Assembly (NCBI GenBank): GCA_046049545.1
Contig: JBJORF010000002.1
Coordinates: forward strand, 1 to 64,000
Source of the DNA: Romeriopsis sp046049545
Lineage (GTDB): Bacteria; Cyanobacteriota; Cyanobacteriia; Leptolyngbyales; Leptolyngbyaceae
Direction of reading: 5' to 3'
DNA: 64,000 nucleotides
Made by a program: the position numbers and the translations under genes. Under the pieces are notes generated by a model. It was not told the DNA's origin and ran no database searches. It saw only the letters and a program-made list of their open reading frames with translations. Positions 1 to 7,953 of the stretch are shown in pieces (position 1 is the first letter of the stretch; every line of letters starts with the position of its first letter).

Positions 1-69
1 GCGGAAAACGCGCCCGTACGGGAGGGATCGATCATCGCCCCATCCCATCCATGCAGTCGTCGGTGATCC

Positions 70-92
70 GTAGGGGCGTGCATCCCACGCCC
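70..92. repeat. Short hairpin repeat with CGTAG flank
   Basis: GGGCGTG at 74-80 pairs with CACGCCC at 86-92 and is preceded by CCGTAG. Its layout resembles the other CGTAG/CTACG-flanked hairpins of this window (213, 19965, 25812, 25896, 29161, 44569), so it is probably a member of the same dispersed family. The loop is short and a terminator role is unlikely because no T run follows. Confidence 0.45.
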
Positions 93-212
93 ACAGCCCG
101 CGCCAACCAACAATCACCCCCCATCACCCCACCCGATCGATGCAATCCGTTGAATTTGGAATTGCTGTAAGGAATGAGGGCTGAGCCCCGAAACCCTCAA
201 AATAAAGTAGTC

Positions 213-239
213 GTGGGTTTCGGCTGACGCTCAACCCAC
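213..239. repeat. Short hairpin repeat, GTGGGTT type
   Basis: GTGGGTT (213-219) pairs with AACCCAC (233-239) around a 13-nt loop. The arms match the GTGGGT/ACCCAC arms of the copy at 44569-44595, which suggests a dispersed palindromic family. It lies in non-coding DNA and no T run follows. Confidence 0.5.
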
Positions 240-331
240 TGGGTTGTCGGTGAGGCTGAGTGGCTGAGATAACGAATCAGGGCTGTGAGCCACGCCGAAG
301 CCCAGCTCGATCGCGACCATCAGCCCGACGC

Positions 332-394
332 GTAGCTGAGCCCCGCCGATAGGTAGCTGAGCCCCACCGATAGGTAGCTGAGCCCCGCCGAAGC
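332..394. repeat. Three-copy 21-bp tandem repeat
   Basis: GTAGCTGAGCCCCRCCGATAG starts at 332, 353 and 374, so the period is 21 bp. The last copy runs into the stop codon region of the minus-strand ExbB-like gene (stop at 394-396). One internal base varies (G/A). The array may vary in copy number between strains. Confidence 0.85.
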
Positions 395-1104
395 TACGTT
401 TGTGGCTTGCGGGCGGCAACTCGCTTGCGGGGGAGCGGGGTTGGCGCTGTTGGCCGGATATAAGGCCCCGTTTGCCGATCGCTCCGCCTACGGTAAAGCA
501 GCTCCAACTGCCCACCATATTCCTGCATCAAGGCCAGCTGCCGCAAATACAGTCCCCGAAACGCATTGGCAAACAACAGCACAAAAATCGCTACACTCAA
601 ACCCGCTGCGGTTGACACAAGGGCTTCACTCACCCCACCAGAAACACCCTTGGCATTGTTCGCAGCAATATCGCCGATCGTCTTGATATTCGCAAACGAG
701 CGAATTAACCCCAGCACGGTACCCAGCAAACCCAACAGCGGCGACAGGTTGATAATCGTCTCAAAAATCGTATTGAACCGCTTCAGGTTCGGAATCTCCG
801 CTTGAGCGGCGCTTTCCAACGCTAGCCGAAATTCATCGATATTCGGCTGGTCGAGCTGTAATGCCGCCGCAAAAATCCGACCGATCGGCAGATCTAAATT
901 CTTGTCCAACAACTTATAAGCTGCTGGTTGACTGCGCCGATAGGTGGCAACAAATTCTCGAACAAACCGATCGGTGCGCTGCAACACGGTGATCCAAAAC
1001 TTGGCCCGCTCAAAAATCAACGTCGCAGCCACTATGGAAAATCCCACCAGGGGGAACATCACAATGCCGCCCGCAGCAAACCAATCATTGGCTGGTGTGG
1101 TCAT
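394..1104 (-). CDS. MotA/TolQ/ExbB-type proton channel protein
   Basis: 236 aa inner-membrane protein of the ExbB/TolQ family. These channels use the proton gradient to drive outer-membrane transport or envelope maintenance. Three membrane segments are visible: about residues 11-32, 113-137 and 158-185. The last contains EALVSTAAGLSVA, which matches the conserved ExbB/TolQ third helix. The C-terminus is short and basic. The gene ends at the 21-bp repeat array, and no exbD or tonB lies beside it, so its partner must be encoded elsewhere. ATG start at 1104. Family is fairly certain; the exact system served (Ton-like, Tol-like or other) cannot be told. Confidence 0.85.
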   Translation of the reverse strand: MTTPANDWFAAGGIVMFPLVGFSIVAATLIFERAKFWITVLQRTDRFVREFVATYRRSQPAAYKLLDKNLDLPIGRIFAAALQLDQPNIDEFRLALESAAQAEIPNLKRFNTIFETIINLSPLLGLLGTVLGLIRSFANIKTIGDIAANNAKGVSGGVSEALVSTAAGLSVAIFVLLFANAFRGLYLRQLALMQEYGGQLELLYRRRSDRQTGPYIRPTAPTPLPRKRVAARKPQT

Positions 1105-1314
1105 CGTTTTCTCGCTACCGCAACTAACCGTTGAATGAATTCCTCATAGCTTACCAGTGTGTGTCGCGATTTGCTGGAGAGTTTGCGCGATTTCGGCAAA
1201 ATTTCTTGGGGTGGCGGCCTTCTGTGATCATCGATTTTGGTGATTTTTGAGCGTTCGAGTTCGGCGGTTTCGCCTATGCTAGGAACATAGAAATCCCCTC
1301 TGAGGTGAGTTGAC

Positions 1315-2241
1315 GTGGGCAATCGGTTCATGCGGAAGACTTTTTGGCAGGCTTTAGCCGTCTTTTTGTTGGGACTGGCGGCGCTGGTACTGAGTATCAG
1401 TGTGAATCAGGTGGAGTATGTGGAAGGGACGCAATTGCCGCGATCGCCCGCTTTTTTCGGCAAGCGCTTGGCCCAGGTGATCACCAATCCGCTGGCCGCT
1501 ACGCCTGTACAAGCCCAGGATGCTGACCCCCACGGTGTCCTCAGCACCAGTTGCCAAACCATTCCCGGCCCACCCCGTCGGCCCACGAAAGCGGAACTTG
1601 GCCCAGTGCGGGTCAAACTGGGGCTCGATCGGTTCCGCCTTGCCGCCAATGACCCCAATCGCCCCAAAGAAGCGATCGCCCTCGCCCACCCCACGAACTT
1701 CGGCTGGCGCTATCTTCAGCAGCCCGACGGCAGCAGCGCCCTGTATCCGACGGTGGTGGTGCTGCATGAGACGGTCTCCTCGGCCCAATCGACGATCAAC
1801 TTTTTCCAAACGCCGCACCCGGATGATGATGATCAGGTCAGCTATCACACGCTGATCGACTTGGACGGCAAGGTAATCTACATGGTGCCGCCGGACAAGC
1901 GGGCTTTTGGTGCAGGCAATTCCCAATTCAACGGCATGGCCGTCAAAACCAATCCCAAGCTCAATTCCTCGGTCAACAATTTTGCCTATCACATTTCCCT
2001 AGTCACGCCAGCGGATGGTCGGAACAATGGTTCGAACCATAGCGGCTATACCAACGCGCAGTACGAATCCCTCGCCTGGGTGCTGTCGAAAACGGGTGTA
2101 CCCCAGAGCAATATTACGGCGCACAAACTGGTCGATCGCGGTGGTCAGCGTTCCGACCCGCGCAGCTTTGATGGGCCGCGCTTGCTGAAACTGCTGGAGC
2201 AATATCCGCAGTCGGCGGAGATCCCGATCGGCTGCCAGTAA
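1315..2241 (+). CDS. N-acetylmuramoyl-L-alanine amidase (amidase_2/AmpD-like)
   Basis: 308 aa. An N-terminal hydrophobic segment (about residues 10-30) suggests export or membrane anchoring. The amidase_2 fold follows at about 140-290. The expected zinc ligands are visible: H151 in VVLHETVS, H270 in ITAHKLVD, and D281 in RSDPRSFD. Such enzymes cut the amide bond between N-acetylmuramic acid and the stem peptide in peptidoglycan. GTG at 1315 is chosen because TGAGGTGAG lies about 7 nt upstream; an ATG at 1330 is an alternative. The HAD gene follows 30 bp later on the same strand and may be cotranscribed. Confidence 0.85.
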   Translation: MGNRFMRKTFWQALAVFLLGLAALVLSISVNQVEYVEGTQLPRSPAFFGKRLAQVITNPLAATPVQAQDADPHGVLSTSCQTIPGPPRRPTKAELGPVRVKLGLDRFRLAANDPNRPKEAIALAHPTNFGWRYLQQPDGSSALYPTVVVLHETVSSAQSTINFFQTPHPDDDDQVSYHTLIDLDGKVIYMVPPDKRAFGAGNSQFNGMAVKTNPKLNSSVNNFAYHISLVTPADGRNNGSNHSGYTNAQYESLAWVLSKTGVPQSNITAHKLVDRGGQRSDPRSFDGPRLLKLLEQYPQSAEIPIGCQ

Positions 2242-2271
2242 CTCAAATGCTTTTGGTTAGGAGAGACGCGC

Positions 2272-3045
2272 GTGATCGTACTGTTTGATATTGATGGCGT
2301 GATGCGCGATGTTGGCGGGTCTTACCGTCGCGCGCTGGCGGATACGGTGGAGCATTTCACCCAAAGGGCGGCACGGCCTACCCCCGAAGCAATCGATGCG
2401 CTGAAGGCCGAAGGTCAGTGGAATAACGACTGGGAAGCCTCCCAGGAGTTGATTTATCGGTATTTTGAAGCCCAGGGTCAGGCGCGATCGGAACTAGCAT
2501 TGGACTATGCGGCGATCGTTGCGTTCTTCCAACAAAAGTATCGCGGCGAAACGCCCCAGCCCGACGGCTCCGTGCAGTGGCAGGGCTACATTAAAGAAGA
2601 ACCGCTCCTGGTAACGCGGGAATATTTTGAAACCTTGACTGCGGCTGCGATTCCTTGGGGGTTCGTCAGTGGGGCAACGCGGGCCTCGGCGACTTTTGTG
2701 TTGGAACAGCGAATTGGCTTGGTTGCGCCGCTGTTGGTGGCAATGGAAGATGCGCCGGGGAAGCCCGACCCAGCGGGCGTATTTTTGGCGTTAGCACAAC
2801 TGGGGCAATCGGACGATCGGTCAGTCATCTATGTCGGCGATACGGTGGCGGATATGTATACGGTATCCGAAGCCTGCAAGCAGCAGCCCGATCGCAACTG
2901 GATCGCAGTGGGCATATTGCCCCCCCATGTGCAGGATGGGGGCGATCGGCAAGCCGCTTACACCTTGGCCCTACAGCAAGCCGGGGCCAAGTTCGTGCTC
3001 ACGAATGTGCAAGAACTGACCCCGGCCAGGATTCAGCAGATTTAA
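2272..3045 (+). CDS. HAD-superfamily hydrolase
   Basis: 257 aa soluble HAD hydrolase. Motif I is FDIDGVMRD (D6 nucleophile, D8), motif II is the FVSGATR region, the conserved lysine sits in PGKPDP, and motif IV is VGDTVADM. The pattern fits the subfamily IA hypothetical phosphatases found in cyanobacteria and archaea. The substrate is unknown. GTG start at 2272 with AGGAGAGA about 7 nt upstream. It lies 30 bp after the amidase gene and converges on the FKBP gene with a 12-bp gap, with no clear terminator between them. Confidence 0.8.
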   Translation: MIVLFDIDGVMRDVGGSYRRALADTVEHFTQRAARPTPEAIDALKAEGQWNNDWEASQELIYRYFEAQGQARSELALDYAAIVAFFQQKYRGETPQPDGSVQWQGYIKEEPLLVTREYFETLTAAAIPWGFVSGATRASATFVLEQRIGLVAPLLVAMEDAPGKPDPAGVFLALAQLGQSDDRSVIYVGDTVADMYTVSEACKQQPDRNWIAVGILPPHVQDGGDRQAAYTLALQQAGAKFVLTNVQELTPARIQQI

Positions 3046-3057
3046 ACGGTGCGGGAA

Positions 3058-3657
3058 TTACTCGATCCCGAGCAGTTCCACGTCGAAGTTCAGCGTCGCA
3101 TTCGGCGGAATCACGCCGCCCGCACCCCGCGAACCGTAGCCGAGTTCCGGCGGCAGGATCAAGTTGCGCCGATCGCCGACCTTCATCATCGCCAGCCCTT
3201 CATCCCAGCCCTTAATCACTTGGCCAGCACCCAAGCGGAACTTGAACGGCTGGTTGCGATCGCGGGAGCTATCGAATTTACTGCCATCTTCCAGGGTGCC
3301 TGTGTAATGCACCACCACAGTCTGGCCTGCTTGAGGGGTTGCGCCCGTCCCAGCAGTAATTACTTCATATTTCAGCCCCGACGGGGTGGATACAATTTCG
3401 CTCATTTTCTTCTCAGTAGTGGGGGGCGTTGTCGGCGCAGCCGCAATTGTTGTCGTCGGCGCAGCGGCAATCATCGTGCCTTTGGGGGTCATTTTCGCCG
3501 CCTCGGCAATTACGACATCCGCCACCATATCCGCCATGGACTGCTTGGGCATCAGATCATCGGCCTCAGCCGTTGCTTGACTACCCGTAAATTGGGCAAC
3601 CACCAAAACCAGCACACAGGCCAGCATGATGCCAAAGCTAATTAGCACTTCTCTCAC
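3058..3657 (-). CDS. FKBP-type peptidyl-prolyl cis-trans isomerase, exported
   Basis: 199 aa. Residues 7-25 form a hydrophobic signal or anchor, followed by a low-complexity Ala/Thr/Pro linker to about residue 85. The FKBP domain fills about 90-199, with VVVHYTGTLEDGSKFDSS, the GAGQVIKGWDEGL stretch and ELGYGSRG all intact. It would catalyse proline isomerisation during folding of periplasmic or thylakoid-lumen proteins. GTG start at 3657. The gene faces the HAD gene tail to tail. The family is clear; the cellular compartment is inferred. Confidence 0.9.
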   Translation of the reverse strand: MREVLISFGIMLACVLVLVVAQFTGSQATAEADDLMPKQSMADMVADVVIAEAAKMTPKGTMIAAAPTTTIAAAPTTPPTTEKKMSEIVSTPSGLKYEVITAGTGATPQAGQTVVVHYTGTLEDGSKFDSSRDRNQPFKFRLGAGQVIKGWDEGLAMMKVGDRRNLILPPELGYGSRGAGGVIPPNATLNFDVELLGIE

Positions 3658-3739
3658 GGGGTCAGACCTCCCTCGAAATTCAATTACCTATGGAGTTGCT
3701 TTAGTCATTGTATATGATATATTTGATTAAGTCTGGTAT

Positions 3740-3813
3740 GGCGAGCGTAGCCAAGTGGTTAAGGCAGCGGATTGTGATTCCGCCATTCGGGGGTTCAAGT
3801 CCCCTCGTTCGCC
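3740..3813 (+). tRNA. tRNA-His (GUG)
   Basis: Cloverleaf read by eye. The acceptor has eight pairs, including the histidine-specific G-1:C73 pair (3740:3813). The anticodon stem GCGGA/TCCGC (3767-3771/3779-3783) closes the loop TTGTGAT with anticodon GTG at 3774-3776. The T arm is GGGGG-TTCAAGT-CCCCT (3789-3805). CCA is not encoded. A strong hairpin terminator follows immediately. It is the only tRNA seen in the window. Confidence 0.97.
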
Positions 3814-3820
3814 CTTTTAG

Positions 3821-3855
3821 AAGCCCCTAGTGTAATTTCCACACTAGGGGCTTTT
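3821..3855 (+). terminator. Rho-independent terminator of tRNA-His
   Basis: A 13-bp perfect inverted repeat, AAGCCCCTAGTGT (3821-3833) and ACACTAGGGGCTT (3841-3853), with a 7-nt loop and a short T run (3852-3855). It lies eight bases after the tRNA. Confidence 0.85.
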
Positions 3856-3870
3856 GCGTCAAATTGACTA

Positions 3871-4152
3871 TCACAAACCACTCAACGTTTCACCGATTGC
3901 CTCCGCGATCGCGCCAACTGCTTCACCGATTCCTTCAGCTAAATGCCCGATCGCGTGTCCACCCGATTCCAGCAGGGCACTACCAATTTCGCCCAGTTCG
4001 CCGGGCAAGGCATTTAATTCGGCGGTGGTTTGCAGGTCGGCGGGTGTGCTTGATAGGGCTTGGAGGCCGATTTCGAGGGTGTCCATGAATGTCCCGCTGT
4101 CGCCCTGTGGGGACTGTTGGTCATTGGTTTCGAGATTTTCAAGGTCTTCCAT
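3871..4152 (-). CDS. Small Gly/Ala-rich hypothetical protein
   Basis: Not recognised. From ATG 4152 the protein is 93 aa: an acidic, Gln/Ser-rich start (MEDLENLET), then a C-terminal half in which Gly, Ala, Ile and Glu alternate (GIGEAVGAIAEAIGE), as in an amphipathic helix. The frame stays open upstream to an ATG at 4242 (123 aa), but the extra 30 residues are Arg/Ser/Pro-rich and look non-coding. No good ribosome site is seen for either start. It sits between the tRNA-His terminator and pdhA. The reading frame is believable mainly from its composition. Confidence 0.5.
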   Translation of the reverse strand: MEDLENLETNDQQSPQGDSGTFMDTLEIGLQALSSTPADLQTTAELNALPGELGEIGSALLESGGHAIGHLAEGIGEAVGAIAEAIGETLSGL

Positions 4153-4326
4153 GGTTGGTACTTGGTTAGGCGTTTGGCTCGATCGTAGAGGGCGCGATCG
4201 GGAATTGACGAGGGCGGGTATGCGAACATCTAGCGCAAACATATCAACGCAAACACCCCAGGCTTGATCAAAAAACTGGGGTGTTTGGGGTTGGATGGTG
4301 TTGGGTTTCGCGGCGCTGCTCCCAAC

Positions 4327-5361
4327 CTACTCGTCTTCGGCAAAGACGTATTTGTAAAGGTCGGCGGGGTTCGGTTCAGGGCTGGTGATGCCGAATTCGA
4401 CGGCATCTTCGACCAATGCCTGAATCTTTTGGTCGATCGCCTTCAAGTCCGCTTGATCGGCCAGATTATGCTCGATCATATGAGCGGCGAGCTGCTTGAT
4501 CGGATCGCGGGAGAACCAATTATCTTTGTCCTCTTTGGCCCGCAACTCGTCTGGGTCAGCCAAGGAGTGGCCCCGGAAGCGATAGGTCAGGGCTTCGATC
4601 AAGGTCGGGCCTTCGCCTGCCCGCGCCCGCCGCACGGCTTCCTCTGCCACGCCCCGCACGGCCAACACGTCCATCCCATCGACTTCAAAGCCGGGCATGC
4701 CGAAGACACTGGCTTTTTTGTAGATTTCGGTTTGGGAGCTGGCGCGTTCGTGGGCCATGCCGATCGCCCATTTATTGTTTTCGACGACGAAAATGATCGG
4801 CAGCTTCCAGAGGGCAGCCATGTTCAAGCATTCGAAGAATTGACCGTTGTTCGAGGTGCCATCGCCGAAGAAGCAGGCGGTGACTTGATCAGAACTCGCA
4901 TCGCCCATGACTTCGCGGCGATACTTCGATTGGAAAGCAGCTCCCGTCGCCACGGGAATCCCCTCGCCGATGAAGGCAAAGCCGCCGAGCAGACGATGCT
5001 TGGCGGAGAAAAGGTGCATAGAGCCACCCCGGCCCCGGCTACAGCCCGTTTCCTTGCCGAACAGCTCGGCCATCACTTCGCGGGCCGGTACGCCGCAGCT
5101 GAGGGCGTGAACATGGTCGCGATAGGTACTGCAAACGTAGTCTTCGCTCTGACGCATGGCCCGGATTACGCCAGTGGAAACCGCTTCCTGTCCGTTGTAG
5201 AGGTGGACGAAGCCGAACATCTTGCCGCGATAGTACATTTCGGCGCACTTGTCCTCAAACACGCGCCCCAAAACCATGTCTTCGTAAAGCATCAAACCCA
5301 CTTCCCGATCGATTTTGGCCGGGGAGGTGGGGACGGTGGGGAAAGCTCTATCCTGAACCAT
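4327..5361 (-). CDS. pdhA: Pyruvate dehydrogenase E1 component, alpha subunit
   Basis: 344 aa, full length for the family. PdhA with PdhB forms the thiamine-diphosphate E1 enzyme that decarboxylates pyruvate and passes the acetyl group to E2 lipoate. The ThDP motif starts with GDGTSNNG and ends in VENNKW. The LYNGQEA and RGGSMHLF stretches typical of E1 alpha are present, as is the phosphorylation-loop-like RYRGHSLADPDELR. The gene stands alone; pdhB is not adjacent, as is usual in cyanobacteria. ATG at 5361. A weak hairpin (4251-4286) lies beyond the stop but lacks a T run. Confidence 0.96.
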   Translation of the reverse strand: MVQDRAFPTVPTSPAKIDREVGLMLYEDMVLGRVFEDKCAEMYYRGKMFGFVHLYNGQEAVSTGVIRAMRQSEDYVCSTYRDHVHALSCGVPAREVMAELFGKETGCSRGRGGSMHLFSAKHRLLGGFAFIGEGIPVATGAAFQSKYRREVMGDASSDQVTACFFGDGTSNNGQFFECLNMAALWKLPIIFVVENNKWAIGMAHERASSQTEIYKKASVFGMPGFEVDGMDVLAVRGVAEEAVRRARAGEGPTLIEALTYRFRGHSLADPDELRAKEDKDNWFSRDPIKQLAAHMIEHNLADQADLKAIDQKIQALVEDAVEFGITSPEPNPADLYKYVFAEDE

Positions 5362-5743
5362 AGTGGATTTAGTAACCTTTGCTGTGTGGGCGGTTCACCG
5401 CGATGGAGGATCTTCTTAGTGAGCGCAAAAAGCGGCACTGAAGAAATGCGGGCTTAACTAAAATACATTTCCAATGTGGCAAAGATCAAATTTCTCGCGA
5501 TCGCGATCGCCGCGCGGCGGTCTCGCAATGTGCCCAGATGACCATTGGGATTGCCCCGAGATGGGCATTAGGTATTCTATTGGCACCCCTCTCGACGGGA
5601 ACGGCCCGTTGGGTTAAGGGGAAGTTGTCTTGGGGCGGAGGGAAATCGCCGAATTACGGTATGATGTCCCTAATTTATAATCTGGCAGACCTCTTGTGTC
5701 AGGAATTCTCAATCTTCTGTTTTGACCGTTGGGGAACTCAACT
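5362..5743. promoter_or_regulatory. Divergent promoter region between pdhA and zipN
   Basis: 382 bp with no gene seen. It must hold the promoters of both neighbours. For zipN, TATAAT at 5676-5681 is a good -10 box; a weak -35 (TTACGG, 5654-5659) precedes it by 16 bp. Overlapping HIP1 octamers lie near 5497-5512. I could not place a pdhA promoter with confidence. Confidence 0.4.
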
Positions 5744-7915
5744 GTGCGTATTCCGCTCGACTACTATCGAATTTTAGGACTGCCGATTCTGGCGACGGCT
5801 GACCAGATCAAGCAGGCCTATCGCGATCGCACGTTGCAGTTGCCGCGTCAGGAGTTCTCGACGCAGGCGGTGGCGAGTCGGAAGGGGTTACTGAAGCAAG
5901 CCCATGAACTACTGGTGGATGATGAGAAGCGTCGCGATTACGATGCACGCTTTTTGGCAACGACCTATGAAGCCAATGGTGGCGCGGAACCCCCGGTGGA
6001 GTCGCCACCCACCTCGGATATTGAAATCGAAGAATCCCAGTTAGTTGGCGGCTTGGTGCTCTTGCAGGAGTTAGGGGAGTATGAGTCGGTACTGCGTCTG
6101 GGCCGGCCCTATCTGAGTCCGACGAATACGGCGATTAAGGATGCGCGGTTGGGGGAGCCGCAGGCGGCACTGGCGGATATTGTGCTGGCAATTGCCTTAG
6201 CCTGTCTGGAGCTGGGCCGGGAAGAATGGCAGCAGGGCCATTACGACAATGCGGCGGAAGCGCTGGAAACGGGCCAGGAGCTGCTGATGCGGGAAGGACT
6301 GTTCCCGGCAGTACGGGCGGAAGTGCAGGCGGATTTGTACAAGTTACGTCCCTATCGGATTTTGGCACTTCTATCGGATCCGGATGAAGAAGCGGACGAT
6401 CGGCAGCGCGGCTTGGTGATGCTACGGGACATGCTCAACGATCGGCAAGGCATCGACGGTAACGGGATTGATCAGTCGGGGCTGGGGGTGGATGACTTTC
6501 TGCGGTTCATCCAGCAGTTGCGTGACTACATGACCGTGGATGAGCAGCAGGTGTTGTTCGAGGCGGAGTCGCGGCGACCGTCGGCGGTGGCGACTTATTT
6601 ATCCGTTTATGCGCTGATGGCGAAGGGTTTTGCGCGGCAGGAACCCGCGTTGATTCGGCGGGCGAAGGCGATTTTGGCGCGGTTGGGCAGTCGGCAGGAT
6701 GTGTATCTGGAGCAGTCGATTTGTTCATTGCTGTTGGGACAGCCGGATGCGGCGGCGAAGGCATTGGAGCGGAGTCAGGAGTATGAGCCGCTGGCGTTTA
6801 TTCGGGACAATTCTCAGGATGCTTCAGATCTGCTGCCAGGATTGTGTCTTTACACCGAGCGTTGGATGCAGGAAGAGGTGTTTCCGCACTTTCGCGATCT
6901 GAAGCAGTATACGGCTTCGCTGAAGGACTATTTCGCTAATCCCCAGGTGCAGGAATATCTCGAAGAGTTGCCCCTGGAGGCCGAGGTGCCCGCGCCCAGT
7001 TGGCGGGAAAGTCCAGCGGAAGCGACGAATTGGCGGCGATCGACAAATGGGGAAGTGCCCGCTGACCGCGCTGCGGATGTATGGATGAGCGATCGTTCGG
7101 AGCCTGCGGGCGCGCTCGACCCGGCGGTGCTAGCGACAGCTGGGGGCGCAGCGGCATTAGGCGGCACGGTGGCGGCAGGATGGTTGCGCAGTGATGGGGA
7201 AGCGGCGGGGCCGATCGCTGACCCGGCGGATGATTTGGCGGTGAAGCCGGTACCGCGTAAAGGGCGACGGCGACGCATTCAGCCGATCGATGGCCGTGAG
7301 GAACGGGACGCGGTGGGTGGCAGCGCCGTGGCGACGAAACCCCGTCCCCGTCCGGTGGAGGACAATGAAGATTCTGATCGGTTGGGCTGGCTATTGCCGT
7401 TGTTTGGCGTGATTGGCTTGTTGGTTTTGGGTTATGGCCTCATGCAGATGCTGAAGCCGCGCCAACCCGCGATCGTCGCCAATCCTTCACCGCCAGTGTT
7501 AACTGCTGCCACCCCGATCGCAACCCCGGAAAAGGGCGTGCGCGGGGATATGAATGACGCGACGGCAAAACGGCTGTTGCAGTTCTGGTTTGATGCGAAG
7601 AAGGCGGCGTTTGGGCCGGGGCATGATGCGAGTAAGCTGACGGAAATCCTGACTGAGCCACGGTTATCCAGTTGGCGCAGTGAATCGGAGGGGGCGAAGG
7701 CCGAGAATTTGACGATCGCTTACGATCATCAAATGGAAGTTAAGAGCGTAGAAGTTAGTCCGACTTCGCCGGATCAGGCGACCCTGTCTGCTGCCGTAGT
7801 GGAAAAGCGCACCTATACGAAAAATGGCGCGCCGTTAGAAGAGCGGACGGATGATTTGCTGCTGACTTATACGTTGGTGCGCGAAGCGGGACAGTGGCGG
7901 ATTAAAGATTGGTAA
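5744..7915 (+). CDS. zipN: Cell division protein ZipN/Ftn2 (ARC6 homologue)
   Basis: 723 aa. ZipN is the cyanobacterial scaffold that anchors the FtsZ ring to the membrane and recruits other division proteins; plant ARC6 descends from it. A J-like N-terminal domain (about 1-65, starting RIPLDYYRILGLP) lacks the HPD tripeptide of true DnaJ. An alpha-helical repeat-rich middle part follows. One membrane segment is at about 547-568, and the C-terminal IMS/ARC6-like domain at about 615-723. GTG 5744 is chosen because family members begin MRIPLDYYRILG; a TTG at 5729 is an in-frame alternative. AEC permease gene follows 38 bp later. Confidence 0.92.
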   Translation: MRIPLDYYRILGLPILATADQIKQAYRDRTLQLPRQEFSTQAVASRKGLLKQAHELLVDDEKRRDYDARFLATTYEANGGAEPPVESPPTSDIEIEESQLVGGLVLLQELGEYESVLRLGRPYLSPTNTAIKDARLGEPQAALADIVLAIALACLELGREEWQQGHYDNAAEALETGQELLMREGLFPAVRAEVQADLYKLRPYRILALLSDPDEEADDRQRGLVMLRDMLNDRQGIDGNGIDQSGLGVDDFLRFIQQLRDYMTVDEQQVLFEAESRRPSAVATYLSVYALMAKGFARQEPALIRRAKAILARLGSRQDVYLEQSICSLLLGQPDAAAKALERSQEYEPLAFIRDNSQDASDLLPGLCLYTERWMQEEVFPHFRDLKQYTASLKDYFANPQVQEYLEELPLEAEVPAPSWRESPAEATNWRRSTNGEVPADRAADVWMSDRSEPAGALDPAVLATAGGAAALGGTVAAGWLRSDGEAAGPIADPADDLAVKPVPRKGRRRRIQPIDGREERDAVGGSAVATKPRPRPVEDNEDSDRLGWLLPLFGVIGLLVLGYGLMQMLKPRQPAIVANPSPPVLTAATPIATPEKGVRGDMNDATAKRLLQFWFDAKKAAFGPGHDASKLTEILTEPRLSSWRSESEGAKAENLTIAYDHQMEVKSVEVSPTSPDQATLSAAVVEKRTYTKNGAPLEERTDDLLLTYTLVREAGQWRIKDW

Positions 7916-7953
7916 ACCGCTTGCAGGGCGATCGCTTACAGGACGGTTGATTG

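Larger units (their letters stand above)
1..393. other. Non-coding left end, repeat-rich
   Basis: I see no convincing gene here. The stretch lies downstream of the minus-strand ExbB-like gene and holds two short hairpins (70-92 and 213-239), a 21-bp tandem repeat (332-394), and scattered pieces related to CTGAGCCCCG. A plus-strand reading frame through 231-518 on the other strand is only the translation of these repeats. An exbD partner gene, which often follows exbB, is absent from this space. Confidence 0.6.

Noticed and set aside
1101..1331. Minus frame of 76 codons overlapping the exbB-like start by ATGA
   Set aside because: The overlap looks like coupling, but the composition (Arg/Lys/Ser/Pro-rich) is not protein-like, and it runs across the amidase start and promoter.
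4251..4286. Hairpin AAACACCCCA/TGGGGTGTTT downstream of pdhA
   Set aside because: Good stem, but the loop is 16 nt and no T run follows on either strand, so I do not call it a terminator.
4264..5457. Long plus-strand frame (397 codons) opposite pdhA
   Set aside because: It is the antisense of pdhA, a well-conserved gene; high GC third positions keep such frames open.
5497..5512. Adjacent GCGATCGC octamers as a possible operator
   Set aside because: HIP1 octamers occur all over the window, inside and outside genes, so they carry no local regulatory meaning.
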